This document shows positions 6,541 to 14,598 of a stretch of 14,858 nt of DNA, one piece after another (positions within the stretch are counted from its first letter, which is position 1; each line of letters opens with the position of its first letter). A program made the translations under genes and the position numbers. Under the pieces are notes generated by a model, which ran no database searches, was not told the origin of the DNA, and was given only the letters and a program-made list of their open reading frames with translations. The DNA lies in assembly GCA_045594705.1 (NCBI GenBank), contig JAZNZB010000042.1:1-14858 (forward strand), written 5' to 3'. The stretch is from SVQP01 sp045594705. Lineage in GTDB: Bacteria > Bacillota > Clostridia > Oscillospirales > CAG-272.

Positions 6541-7431
6541 ATGAAGATTTTGAATTTCGGCTCTTTGAATTTGGACTACGTATACTCGGTGGACCACTTT
6601 GTTGTCGAGGGTGAGACCCTGGCATCCTCCGTGCGCAATACCTTCTGCGGCGGCAAGGGACTCAACCAATCTGTCGCGCTTGCACGCGCGGGTGCATGCA
6701 CCTACCACGCAGGCTGCGTAGGTCCCGAGGGCGGCATGCTGACCGATATGCTGCAGAGCGCGGGCGTGAACGTGACCTACACAAGACAGGTGGACACCCC
6801 TACCGGTCACGCCATCATTCAGGTCGACCCCAAGGGCCGCAACTGCATTTTGCTCTTTGGCGGCGCAAACCGCTGCAACGACGAGGAGTTCATTGACCGT
6901 GTGCTTGCCGATTTTGACGCAGGCGACTGGCTGGTGCTGCAAAACGAGATCTCGGGTCTTTCCCACCTGATCACCGCTGCCAAGGCCAAGGGCATGACCG
7001 TGGTGCTCAACCCCTCTCCCTTTGATCTGAGTCTGCTTGCGGCAGGGCTTGGCAAGGTAGACTACCTGTTGCTCAACGAGACCGAGGGCAAGCAGCTGAC
7101 CGGCTACGACGCGCCCGACAACATTCTCAACGCCATTCGTCAGGCCTACCCCGCCATTAAGGTCGTACTGACGCTGGGGAAGGACGGATGCATCTACGAC
7201 GACGGAGAGCTGCGCGTTTCCCACGGCATTTTCCCGGTCAAGGCGGTAGATACCACCGCCGCAGGCGACACCTTTACCGGCTTCTTTATCAGCGCGATCA
7301 GCACGGGAGTTTCCCCTGCAGAGGCCATTCGCCGCGCAAGCGCGGCAAGCGCGATCGCGGTCTCCCGCCCGGGTGCAGCACCCAGCGTGCCCACCGCCGA
7401 GGAAGTGGATGAATTTTTGAAGAATGCGTAA
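6541..7431 (+). CDS. PfkB-family carbohydrate kinase, ribokinase-like
   Basis: A 296-residue sugar kinase of the ribokinase/PfkB fold. The first PfkB signature is seen as CGGKGLNQSVALARAG (36-51), which binds the sugar. NE at 179-180 and TLGKDG at 211-216 belong to the nucleotide side. The second signature is DTTAAGDTFTGFF at 237-249, with D243 as the catalytic base. SRPGAAPS (275-282) matches the monovalent-cation loop of ribokinases. These make ribokinase the closest type, phosphorylating a pentose or similar sugar with ATP, but no ribose transporter or ribose regulator lies nearby, so the substrate is open. AAAGGAG stands 6 nt before the ATG. It is co-transcribed with holA and ends in a strong terminator. 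Confidence 0.88.
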   Translation: MKILNFGSLNLDYVYSVDHFVVEGETLASSVRNTFCGGKGLNQSVALARAGACTYHAGCVGPEGGMLTDMLQSAGVNVTYTRQVDTPTGHAIIQVDPKGRNCILLFGGANRCNDEEFIDRVLADFDAGDWLVLQNEISGLSHLITAAKAKGMTVVLNPSPFDLSLLAAGLGKVDYLLLNETEGKQLTGYDAPDNILNAIRQAYPAIKVVLTLGKDGCIYDDGELRVSHGIFPVKAVDTTAAGDTFTGFFISAISTGVSPAEAIRRASAASAIAVSRPGAAPSVPTAEEVDEFLKNA

Positions 7432-7437
7432 TGACAG

Positions 7438-7465
7438 AAAAACCGCTCAAACGAGCGGTTTTTCT
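7438..7465 (+). terminator. Terminator of the holA-kinase operon
   Basis: AAAAACCGCTC (7438-7448) and GAGCGGTTTTT (7453-7463) form a perfect 11-bp stem with a 4-nt loop, ending in Ts. It begins 6 bp after the kinase stop codon. The same stem recurs at 7619-7644. Confidence 0.9.
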
Positions 7466-7477
7466 ATTTTTATTGTA

Positions 7478-7569
7478 GCGGGCGATCACTGATCGCCCCT
7501 ACGGATCATCCGTTCAAAAAAGCAAAATTTCAACACAAACACTCGTAGGGGCGATCAGCGATCGCCCGC
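7478..7569. repeat. REPIN-like pair of inverted 26-bp repeats
   Basis: The unit at 7478-7503 and its reverse complement at 7544-7569 match at 25 of 26 positions and are separated by 40 bp. Each unit carries an internal palindrome, GGGCGATC-NNN-GATCGCCC, so each can form a hairpin by itself, and the two units can pair with one another. No transposase is present. The arrangement resembles REPIN elements, in which two REP hairpins lie inverted to each other. From memory, units of the form TAGGGGCGATC-N-GATCGCCCG are frequent in Clostridia; I cannot verify this here. Confidence 0.7.
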
Positions 7570-7618
7570 ACCGGCAACAACAACCATCTATAAAATCCCG
7601 GGTTTCAAAATGCGAAAG

Positions 7619-7644
7619 AAAAACCGCTCGAATGAGCGGTTTTT
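7619..7644 (-). terminator. Terminator of the large lipoprotein gene
   Basis: AAAAACCGCTC (7619-7629) and GAGCGGTTTTT (7634-7644) form an 11-bp stem with a 4-nt loop. On the minus strand it starts 5 bp after the lipoprotein stop codon and ends in TTTTT. The stem is identical to that of the terminator at 7438; only the loop differs. Confidence 0.9.
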
Positions 7645-7649
7645 CTGTT

Positions 7650-10600
7650 TTATTCTACTTTCACTCCCGTGATCAAAGCGATCGGGCAAAGTCCTTTGGG
7701 CTGATCGTTGGGCACGATGGCAAAGACCACGTCCACGGTCTGCCCTGCATACGCCGCCAGATCGGCGCACACGCCCGAGGGGACACCCTCGTTGCCCTGG
7801 AATACGATCTTATCGGGATGCTCCAGCACGTCATAGCCCGTACCTGCCAAGAAGCTGTTGCCCGCGTTGGCAATGCCGCTTCCCTCGGTCAACGGAGAAA
7901 ATCCGTCGCGACCGTACAGCGAGCATTCCTGCCAGGTCTTGCCGCCGTCTGCCGACCACATATAGGTCTTGATGCCGCCCTTCGCTACGGACCAGCCTGC
8001 GATGGCAAGCTTTCCGCCGTCCACGGTGGAGGCATTGTAATCAAGGATATCCAAGCCCTTATCCGAGCTGCTGCCGCGCGAATTGTACGGGCCGTCACCG
8101 TCGCCCGCACCGTTGATAAAGTCAATGAACGCGGTAAAGCGAACGTCGGAAACGGTGTAACCGCTCGAAGCATCCACAAGATCCGAGAAGGACGGAGGTA
8201 CCGAAGGTCTTCCCTGCTCGGTTCCCGCCTCGGGCTTTTGCTCACTCTCGGGCCAAGGCTCGAAATCCTTTTCGCAGACCACCTTGAAGGTGCGGCTGTC
8301 CGCGCTGTCCATATTGAACGCAAACGCATACGAATACGTGCCGTTGCGATCGTAATATACGGCATAGCCGTCGTAATAGTGCGCATATCCCTTGCTGTCG
8401 GGAGTCTTGGAAGAGTTGACCGTCAGCTCTACCCACTCGCCACTCACCTTTTCGTAAATGACGGGAGCGGTCAGCTTATCAAAGCCGTACACGCGCACGA
8501 CCTTATTGTTCGAGCCGCCGGAAACGGTAAACTCCGCGCTCTTGCCGTTCACCGATTTGACCGAAGGCACGTAAACACTTTCAATAATCTCGCCATCCTG
8601 TACACTCAGCTTGACGCCGTTCAGGCAAGTATTCTCACGGATCGCCTGTACGTTGGAGTCGTCGGTCGAGGTATAGAAGCCCCAGGGGGAGATGATCAGA
8701 CACAGCTTCATGGTGTCGCCCTTCTTGAGCGTGACGTTTGCGAGATCCAGCGACAGGCTGTACTTGGAATTCTGTCCTACCGCGACAAAGCCCGCGTCGC
8801 ACTTCTGCCCGCCAATGATCATTTCGGAATCGTAGATCACCACGCCCATGTTGACGTTGTTCTTTGCCCAATCCTGTGCAGTAGCTTCCAGATCGTAGAG
8901 TGCCACGTAAGGAGACTCGCTGCCGAGCTTGATCACCTCGGGATCGGCAGAGGCGTTGACAGTTCCATGCACGACCTTGTTATTCTGATCGAGGTAGCCG
9001 ATCTTGGTGTATGCGCCCGCATAACCCTCAAAGGAATAGAATGAGAAATCCTTGGCAAAGTCGGCAATGCTGATATCCTGGAGCACCTCGTAGTTGATCT
9101 CGTAGTAAGCGCGCAGCTCATCGGTCTCGGGCAGCTCTACGTGATTGTACGAAACTCGGATCTTGCCGTCGTCCGAGAGATAATCCATCTTGACGTCGGT
9201 ATAAACGGGGCCGGAGGAGATGATATCATTGTGGTAATTCTCGGTCGCTACGTGGTTGCCCTTGGCATCCGTGTACTGCAAAAAATACTGGAAGCCGCCG
9301 TGGGTATGCTGGGGCTGGTTGTCATATCCCTCTCCCTTGGGCAGCTCAAACCAATAAGGCATGGACATCGAGCGGAAGTCGGGCAAGGTCCACAGATCGC
9401 GTGCACCGTACAAGGGGCAGATGCAGCTGGTCTCGGTCGTGCCCAGAGACAGATGATAGTAGGGCCAGAAGAACTGAATGGAGGACAGCTGCTTCAAGGG
9501 AAGTTTGCCCCAATTCATATACAGATTGAGCACGGTCAGCTCCACCGTCTCCCCTGCCGCAAGCGAGATCGGGAAATAGGTCTCGGAATAGGAAGGATCG
9601 CCGGGATCAAAAATCGGCTCCTCGTTCTCACCCTTGAAGTTCTTGCAGATCATGACCGGAATGGGCAGGAGCATATCGTTCTGATCCAGGATCAACGCAT
9701 TTTCACCACAGCCGCTTGTGGTCGTGGTATATACGTAAACGTTGCGGTCGCTCTCGCCTGCCGTGATCGAAATATCTGCAGTATAGTGGCGGTTCTGCTC
9801 CGAGAAGAAGGGCTCGTTAAAGCCGGTGCCGCCAATGCCAAAGCAGTATGCGCCTCTGAGTGCGTCATAGCCGAGATAAGCATCCGACCCGATATCCTGC
9901 AAGGGATTGCGCTCAAATTCAGCCTCGGTCAGAAAAGCATCAAAGCTGTGGCTCTCGTCGGTATACAGACGGTGACCCATATAGAAATCGTCCTTGGTCG
10001 TATCGGGATTGGCGGTCAGCTCACCATCCTTGGGTCTTGCGCTCTGGGTCACGGTATAAGTGCCGTTCGCCAAATTCACCTCCAGCTTGCCGCTGCTTTC
10101 ATGCGGCAGCAGGATAAAGCCGAGGATGCCTGCATCCTTAATGTCAAAGCCCACGTATTCACAGCTGTCAAAATCCACACCGTCAAGAGAATCGTGTGTG
10201 CCGTTCTTGTCCTTGACGATCAGCTTTTGCACCTTGTCTGCAGGGATATCGGTAATCATACCGAGACTTGCGATCCCCGTGACGTATTCGGTTGCCACAA
10301 AGTGCAGCACCTGATTCATTTTGTCCGAATAGGTATGGAAGGTTCTGTCCAGCAGCACGGCGGGTGCGGACATATCCAGATTGACCGCCTTGATATCCTT
10401 GATCTGTACCGCCTGACCGGAACCGCCGATATCAAAGCGCAAGGAGGTAACGTCCCCCGTATAGTCAACGGCATTGCTCAGCACCAGTGTATACGTGTTC
10501 CATTCATCGTTCCCCAAAAGGTTAAAGCGCACGCACTGCTCTGCATTGTGCCCCGTACGGTCGCCCGCAATATAGTACAGCTCTCCCGAGGTGGCAGCGG

Positions 10601-11321
10601 TCTTGACCGAAAACTGCACGGCATTGAACTGCTCTGCAGGATAGGAAAGCCCCTTTTTGGTGGTGTTCCTGACCGTATAAACGTACGGATCAAAGCCGTC
10701 GGCCACGTAAGAGATCACACCGTCCGATACGCGAAAGCTTGTAACCTGGTTGTTTTTGACGTTGCCCTTGTTGATGACAAAGGCCATCTCGTCGGTCACC
10801 GCAGCACCACCCATGAAATTCTGGCCCATGACGTGCGCATCATAGTAATAGTAGCTCATGCGATAGATGTTGGCATGCGGTGCGGCCGTGGATTCGGATG
10901 CAAAATAGGTCTTGCCGTCCTCCATGGTCATATAGACGTCCATGGTATTTTCCAGATACACGCCGCCCTCGGCATTTGTCAGAGAGGTGACCTGCATGGA
11001 GTCGGCGGAAGAAAGGTTGTATTCCAGGCGCATATTTTGGTTTTCAATGCGATAGCCAATTCTTGCAGGCGTGGAATAGTAGGCCTGCACACCATTCGCC
11101 AGGCGATTGGCCTGCATGATGGTGCCGGCATACGGCCCTGTGATGACCGGCTCAACGTATTCCGGATCATCGGGTCCGGGCTCTGTTCCCTGCTCGGGAT
11201 CGGTATCCGTGCCGGGGGTAGTCTCGTCCGTCTCGCCACCCTTCTTGGAGCAAGCAGTCATGCACGTGCCCATCAGCAGCGTAAGGGATAGAATCAACAG
11301 AAGAATTCGTGTAAATTTCAT
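7650..11321 (-). CDS. Large multidomain surface lipoprotein, function unknown
   Basis: This 1223-residue protein begins with a lipoprotein signal peptide. I take C24 in MTAC as the lipidated cysteine, followed by an acidic Pro/Thr/Glu linker to about residue 60, so it should be anchored outside the membrane. Residues about 232-316 look like a jelly-roll carbohydrate-binding module (QFSVKTAATSGELYYIAGD, later VTSLRFDIGGSGQAVQIKDI). The middle, about 445-790, is rich in aromatic residues and includes WTLPDFRSMSMPYWFELP and the histidine-rich QPQHTHGGFQYF at 670-680. A Pro/Glu linker (about 1020-1045) leads to a C-terminal beta domain (about 1050-1223) with WSADGGKTW. I recognise no catalytic motif. 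A glycan-binding or glycan-processing role is inferred from the modules. ATG 11319-11321 has AAAGGAAG 7 nt upstream. Confidence 0.85.
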   Translation of the reverse strand: MKFTRILLLILSLTLLMGTCMTACSKKGGETDETTPGTDTDPEQGTEPGPDDPEYVEPVITGPYAGTIMQANRLANGVQAYYSTPARIGYRIENQNMRLEYNLSSADSMQVTSLTNAEGGVYLENTMDVYMTMEDGKTYFASESTAAPHANIYRMSYYYYDAHVMGQNFMGGAAVTDEMAFVINKGNVKNNQVTSFRVSDGVISYVADGFDPYVYTVRNTTKKGLSYPAEQFNAVQFSVKTAATSGELYYIAGDRTGHNAEQCVRFNLLGNDEWNTYTLVLSNAVDYTGDVTSLRFDIGGSGQAVQIKDIKAVNLDMSAPAVLLDRTFHTYSDKMNQVLHFVATEYVTGIASLGMITDIPADKVQKLIVKDKNGTHDSLDGVDFDSCEYVGFDIKDAGILGFILLPHESSGKLEVNLANGTYTVTQSARPKDGELTANPDTTKDDFYMGHRLYTDESHSFDAFLTEAEFERNPLQDIGSDAYLGYDALRGAYCFGIGGTGFNEPFFSEQNRHYTADISITAGESDRNVYVYTTTTSGCGENALILDQNDMLLPIPVMICKNFKGENEEPIFDPGDPSYSETYFPISLAAGETVELTVLNLYMNWGKLPLKQLSSIQFFWPYYHLSLGTTETSCICPLYGARDLWTLPDFRSMSMPYWFELPKGEGYDNQPQHTHGGFQYFLQYTDAKGNHVATENYHNDIISSGPVYTDVKMDYLSDDGKIRVSYNHVELPETDELRAYYEINYEVLQDISIADFAKDFSFYSFEGYAGAYTKIGYLDQNNKVVHGTVNASADPEVIKLGSESPYVALYDLEATAQDWAKNNVNMGVVIYDSEMIIGGQKCDAGFVAVGQNSKYSLSLDLANVTLKKGDTMKLCLIISPWGFYTSTDDSNVQAIRENTCLNGVKLSVQDGEIIESVYVPSVKSVNGKSAEFTVSGGSNNKVVRVYGFDKLTAPVIYEKVSGEWVELTVNSSKTPDSKGYAHYYDGYAVYYDRNGTYSYAFAFNMDSADSRTFKVVCEKDFEPWPESEQKPEAGTEQGRPSVPPSFSDLVDASSGYTVSDVRFTAFIDFINGAGDGDGPYNSRGSSSDKGLDILDYNASTVDGGKLAIAGWSVAKGGIKTYMWSADGGKTWQECSLYGRDGFSPLTEGSGIANAGNSFLAGTGYDVLEHPDKIVFQGNEGVPSGVCADLAAYAGQTVDVVFAIVPNDQPKGLCPIALITGVKVE

Positions 11322-11352
11322 AAACCAACTTCCTTTCCGATAGGATACTTAT

Positions 11353-11381
11353 ATTGTACAGGATTTTTCTTCCCGTGTCAA
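11353..11381 (-). promoter_or_regulatory. Promoter for the large lipoprotein gene
   Basis: On the minus strand TTGACA (11376-11381) and TACAAT (11353-11358) are spaced 17 bp apart. The match is 11 of 12. The transcript would start near 11346, giving a short leader of about 25 nt before the ATG. Confidence 0.85.
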
Positions 11382-11424
11382 TCGGCAAGCCCACTCTTTT
11401 TACTTTGAAATCAAGCAGAAGGTG

Positions 11425-11453
11425 TTTACTTTCTCGCGCTTTTCTGCTACAAT
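11425..11453 (+). promoter_or_regulatory. Probable promoter for the YhhN-like gene
   Basis: TTTACT (11425-11430) and TACAAT (11448-11453) are spaced 17 bp apart. The -35 box is weak and the -10 box is good. The transcript would start near 11460, about 58 nt before the ATG at 11518. It is back to back with the lipoprotein promoter, about 43 bp away. Confidence 0.6.
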
Positions 11454-11517
11454 AGAGATATCTCAATTCGCGCAAAGAGCAAGCAAGACTGCCGCAAGGA
11501 AAGGAAGAAGTGGGCTT

Positions 11518-12225
11518 ATGATGATCAAAAACAAAAAGCTGTTACTTTGGCTCTCGATTGCATTTCTGTGCATCATGGCCGTGCTGGGAGTACTTTTGCA
11601 AACGGCACAAGCAAGCATTCCCATCAATCTGCGCTATACGGCCATCGTGCTTGCCTGCCTTTTCTGCATTCTGTTTGCAGAGACGTCGGATTCCTATCTC
11701 TTTACGCAGCTTGCGCTGGTATTCACGCTCATGGCGGATTACTTTCTCGTCTATCTGGATGACATTCAGAAAGCCCCCGCCATGCTTTGCTTTTCGGTGG
11801 TGCAGATCGCGTACTTTATGCGCCTGTACCGCGAAGACGGAAGCGAAACGCGTCGCAAGCTTCACCTTATCTTGCGCGTTTCTCTTTCGGTCGCGGTCGT
11901 GGCCGTCACGCTTGCGGTGCTCGGCAAAAATTGCGACTTCGTGGCGTTGGTCTCCATGTTTTATTACGCCAATCTGATCCTCAACGCCGTTTTTGCATGC
12001 ATCAGTTTCAAGAAGAACCCCGTTTTTGCGATCGGACTGGTCTTATTCATTCTGTGCGACACGGTCATCGGACTTGGCGAGATCGACGCCTATCTGCCCA
12101 TCCCCGAGGAATCGGTCATGTACAAGATCCTCTCCCCCGGCTTTGATCTTGCCTGGGCATTCTACCTGCCCTCGCAGGCACTCTTGGCAATCAGCCTGCT
12201 GCCTCGGCGGTGGCAATCCACATAA
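11518..12225 (+). CDS. YhhN/TMEM86-like polytopic membrane protein
   Basis: From ATG 11518 the protein has 235 residues and about eight hydrophobic segments. The frame is open further upstream, but that extension crosses the predicted promoter, while AAGGAAG lies about 10 nt before ATG 11518. Two aspartates inside hydrophobic stretches, VFTLMADYFLV (D74) and GLVLFILCDTVIGLG (D181), sit where YhhN/TMEM86 proteins have conserved acidic residues. The animal TMEM86 proteins are lysoplasmalogenases; the bacterial members are poorly characterised. Plasmalogens occur in many anaerobic Clostridia, so such an activity is plausible, but it is inference. The assignment rests on these two motifs and overall topology, so it could be another small polytopic family. 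It stands alone between two terminators/promoters and is convergent with the kinase gene. Confidence 0.75.
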   Translation: MMIKNKKLLLWLSIAFLCIMAVLGVLLQTAQASIPINLRYTAIVLACLFCILFAETSDSYLFTQLALVFTLMADYFLVYLDDIQKAPAMLCFSVVQIAYFMRLYREDGSETRRKLHLILRVSLSVAVVAVTLAVLGKNCDFVALVSMFYYANLILNAVFACISFKKNPVFAIGLVLFILCDTVIGLGEIDAYLPIPEESVMYKILSPGFDLAWAFYLPSQALLAISLLPRRWQST

Positions 12226-12228
12226 CGC

Positions 12229-12289
12229 AAAACAGGGATGGCATGAGAGACTTCTCATAAGGAAGTCTCGCATGCCATCCCTGTTTTTT
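12229..12289. terminator. Long bidirectional terminator between convergent genes
   Basis: CAGGGATGGCATG (12233-12245) pairs perfectly with 12271-12283. After one A-G mismatch, GAGACTTC (12247-12254) pairs with GAAGTCTC (12262-12269) around a 7-nt loop. This makes a 21-bp hairpin. It has T runs on both strands, TTTTTT at 12284-12289 and AAAA at 12229-12232, and fills the 63 bp between the two convergent stop codons. The last T of the plus-side run is the first base of the kinase stop codon complement. Confidence 0.92.
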
Positions 12290-13344
12290 CATGTCACTTT
12301 CAATACCAAATCGCACCGCTCGCATATCCCGGTCGCCTCAAAATATCTGTTTTCAAGCGGGATCCACTCGTCAAAGAACCGCTTTGCAAACGCGGGAGTA
12401 TTGCGCGTAAGAATGCGCTTTCTCTGCAGATCGGGGTCGATATCCAGGAATACGGCCAGGTCGTAATATCGGCCAAATGCGGGGTGCATGGAATACGCGC
12501 CCTCAATCACGGTCAGCCTGCCCGGCATCACGGTCTGCTCCTCTCCAAGGCACTGCGTCGCGCAGTCAAAGCGTCTGAATTGCACGCTCTTGCCCTGTGC
12601 CAGCGGCTGCAAAATCTCCTTTGCAAAGCGTTCCCTGTCCACGTTTCCGCCGACCTCTGCAAGTCGCTCTTTGGTGCGCTGCTCGGGGCGCAGGAAAAAG
12701 TCATCCATGTGAAACACGGTACAGGAGTAAACCTCCCGCAGCATGTCCGCCAGCGTGCTCTTGCCGCTCGCGCTGCCGCCCTCAATGGCCACAATGACCG
12801 ACTCCTTGCTGCCCATTTTGTCGATCGCGGCAAACAGCGGCAAATAGTTTGCAAACCGATTGGAAATCACGCGATAAGCGGGCTGATAGGCCGCGCGAAA
12901 CGCGTCCGAATGGTGCAGTGCGGGATATCCCGCATCACGCCAAGCGGTGACGGCCTTGTCAAACTCCGCTTCGTTCAGGGGCAAAGCGCCTTTTGCAATC
13001 ATGCTCTTAGCCACCTGAAGCTTTTCTTCAAGCAGCTCCCTGCCCCTCTCCTCTTTCTTGGCAGAGAGGCAAAACAGCCTTGCCAGCGTGGAAGGCGCAA
13101 GCCCTTCGTTCAGGCAGGACAGGTGCACGCGGCAATACGCTCCGTCCAAGGGCTCGATGCAGGGCGCGGCATCCAGAGGCACGCGCTCATATTCGCGCTC
13201 AATATACGCCAGCACCGCGCATTCATCCGATACCAAATGGTCACAGCCAAACGCGCCATGGAACAAAAACTTGCATACGTCCTGTACCCCAAGCTGCGGG
13301 TAAGCCGCACAGTGCTCCTTTAACAATGCTTCGGTTGGATTCAT
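12289..13344 (-). CDS. Uridine-kinase-like P-loop protein with an extra N-terminal domain
   Basis: The 351-residue protein has two parts. Residues about 182-351 are a P-loop kinase of the uridine kinase/phosphoribulokinase group: Walker A GGSASGKST at 189-197, HMDDFF at 212-217 with the catalytic-type aspartates, RLTVIEGAYSMHP at 276-288, and FLDIDPDLQRKRILTRN followed by DEWIPLENRYFEA. It should phosphorylate a nucleoside or related small molecule with ATP, but the substrate is uncertain. Residues 1-180 are a separate domain with QDVCKFLFHGAFGCDHLVSD at 21-40 and YCRVHLS at 70-76, which I recall as an uncharacterised Clostridia family that also occurs alone. The ATG at 13342-13344 lies 6 bp after the lipoprotein stop codon. 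I see no good ribosome site, so translation is probably coupled to that gene. Confidence 0.88.
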   Translation of the reverse strand: MNPTEALLKEHCAAYPQLGVQDVCKFLFHGAFGCDHLVSDECAVLAYIEREYERVPLDAAPCIEPLDGAYCRVHLSCLNEGLAPSTLARLFCLSAKKEERGRELLEEKLQVAKSMIAKGALPLNEAEFDKAVTAWRDAGYPALHHSDAFRAAYQPAYRVISNRFANYLPLFAAIDKMGSKESVIVAIEGGSASGKSTLADMLREVYSCTVFHMDDFFLRPEQRTKERLAEVGGNVDRERFAKEILQPLAQGKSVQFRRFDCATQCLGEEQTVMPGRLTVIEGAYSMHPAFGRYYDLAVFLDIDPDLQRKRILTRNTPAFAKRFFDEWIPLENRYFEATGICERCDLVLKVT

Positions 13345-13350
13345 ACCATC

Positions 13351-14472
13351 TTATTCATCAACTTCATCAATATACGACACCAGCTGCAGATCCCTGATCT
13401 CCATGGTGTGATAGAACGTTCCGATGGTCTCCCAGCCCACGTTCATGCCGCCGATATACAGATCGGAAAGCGAATCCACGGTGAAATATCCGTCATCCAA
13501 GCCCTTTTTCAGCATATCCTCCAAGAAAGGCTTGAGGTCGATCTCCACGTGTACCCATTCGCCGCTCAGGTCGGGGGCTCTGTCCTTGTACAGCGTTCTG
13601 CCGCTGTTTCGGTAGACGTGCTTGGAGCCGATCGAATAAATCATGGCACCCGAGGAGTCCGCCTTGCCGCCGTCGTAGCCGATATAGTGATTGGTTCTGT
13701 CAGCGCGGTTATCAAACAACTGCACGCCAAACCAGCAGAAATCGTGGGAATCGGTGCCCTTGACGTAAAAATACATCAAAAACTGTGCTGCGCGGGTCCA
13801 GTCACCGTCGATCGGGGTCTCCAAAAATTCCAGCAGACGAATGTCCATGGAAAGCACCAGGCGGTCAGCGTCGCAGATCAGGAAATCCATATCCTTTGAC
13901 GACTCCAGGGACTGCGCAAAATTATCCTGCTCAACCAGAAAATGCGGCCAGTAATCCCCTTGCACCGCAGGTCTTCCGTGGTAATACAGGCTGGTATCCA
14001 GCTCAAAGGTCATGACGTTGTGCTCGGGGTCATATCCAAAGCTTCTTCCCATGCCGTCCGTGATCACGGTCGGTTCGCTCTCTATGCGGTTTTCCACAAA
14101 GCATGGGCCGGAGTCCCACTGCGCAAGTCTCCAGACGGGACTGTTCGCTTCACCGCCGTAAAAATCATGCTCGTCCAGAACCGAAAATACGTCTCCGTTG
14201 TCATGATCCTTTTGAGAGATCAGCTGGATACCGTCTTCGAACGTCAAGTCGGCAATGATCTGCATTTCCTTTTTCTCCTCCTTAGGCTGAGTCTCTGCGG
14301 GCGCGGTCGTGGCGACTGCCGTGGTGACTTGCGTTTCGGGCTCAGTGGTCACAGCTCCGCTTGCCCCGGTCTCTTCGGGCAGCGGTGCGGGTGTTTCCTC
14401 ATTGCAGGCCGCAAGCAAGGGCAGGCACATTACAGCGATCAGAATAAGCAAAAACAGTCTTTGTGTTTTCAT
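13351..14472 (-). CDS. Surface lipoprotein with a beta-sandwich-like domain, function unknown
   Basis: The 373-residue product starts with a clear lipoprotein signal peptide; the lipobox LAAC puts the lipidated cysteine at C23. A Thr/Glu/Pro-rich linker covers about 24-68. The rest, about 70-366, looks like a single all-beta extracellular domain, opening with IIADLTFEDGIQLI and closing with FYHTMEIRDLQLVSYID. It is rich in aromatic residues (YWPHFLV, FLMYFYVKGTD, HDFCWFGVQLFD), and GEWVHVEIDLKPFLEDML at 304-321 resembles strands of lectin-like or carbohydrate-binding folds. I recognise no catalytic site; glycan binding is a guess. A GGGAGG ribosome site lies about 6 nt before ATG 14470-14472. 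It is the first gene of a pair with the kinase. Confidence 0.85.
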   Translation of the reverse strand: MKTQRLFLLILIAVMCLPLLAACNEETPAPLPEETGASGAVTTEPETQVTTAVATTAPAETQPKEEKKEMQIIADLTFEDGIQLISQKDHDNGDVFSVLDEHDFYGGEANSPVWRLAQWDSGPCFVENRIESEPTVITDGMGRSFGYDPEHNVMTFELDTSLYYHGRPAVQGDYWPHFLVEQDNFAQSLESSKDMDFLICDADRLVLSMDIRLLEFLETPIDGDWTRAAQFLMYFYVKGTDSHDFCWFGVQLFDNRADRTNHYIGYDGGKADSSGAMIYSIGSKHVYRNSGRTLYKDRAPDLSGEWVHVEIDLKPFLEDMLKKGLDDGYFTVDSLSDLYIGGMNVGWETIGTFYHTMEIRDLQLVSYIDEVDE

Positions 14473-14498
14473 GATTTCCTCCCGTATGCGTTTTTTTC

Positions 14499-14527
14499 AT
14501 TATATCATAGATTTGCAGAGATTGCAA
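14499..14527 (-). promoter_or_regulatory. Promoter for the lipoprotein-kinase pair
   Basis: On the minus strand TTGCAA (14522-14527) and TATAAT (14499-14504) are spaced 17 bp apart. The -10 is perfect and the -35 is moderate. An inverted repeat, TGCGGAA (14546-14552) with TTCCGCA (14567-14573), lies just upstream and could be an operator; that is speculative. The transcript would start about 20 bp before the ATG. Confidence 0.75.
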
Positions 14528-14598
14528 TCACTTTTTGCGGGAACTTGCGGAATCTCTTTTGAGTCCTTCCGCACCTGTCAAAAAACGCACCAAGCCAT

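Noticed and set aside
7478..7569. Insertion sequence with 26-bp terminal inverted repeats
   Set aside because: Only 40 bp lie between the repeats, no transposase is coded and no target duplication is evident; a REPIN-like element fits better.
7632..9044. 470-codon plus-strand open frame opposite the 3' part of the lipoprotein gene
   Set aside because: Antisense shadow; it starts in the terminator region and its translation has no family features.
9141..11291. 716-codon plus-strand open frame opposite the large lipoprotein
   Set aside because: It is antisense to a gene with a signal peptide, promoter, ribosome site and terminator. Its translation is low-complexity, rich in His, Ile and Val, with no recognisable domain.
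11422..11517. Upstream extension of the YhhN-like gene to ATG 11422
   Set aside because: The extension covers the predicted -35/-10 boxes and adds a polar stretch before the first membrane helix; ATG 11518 has a ribosome site.
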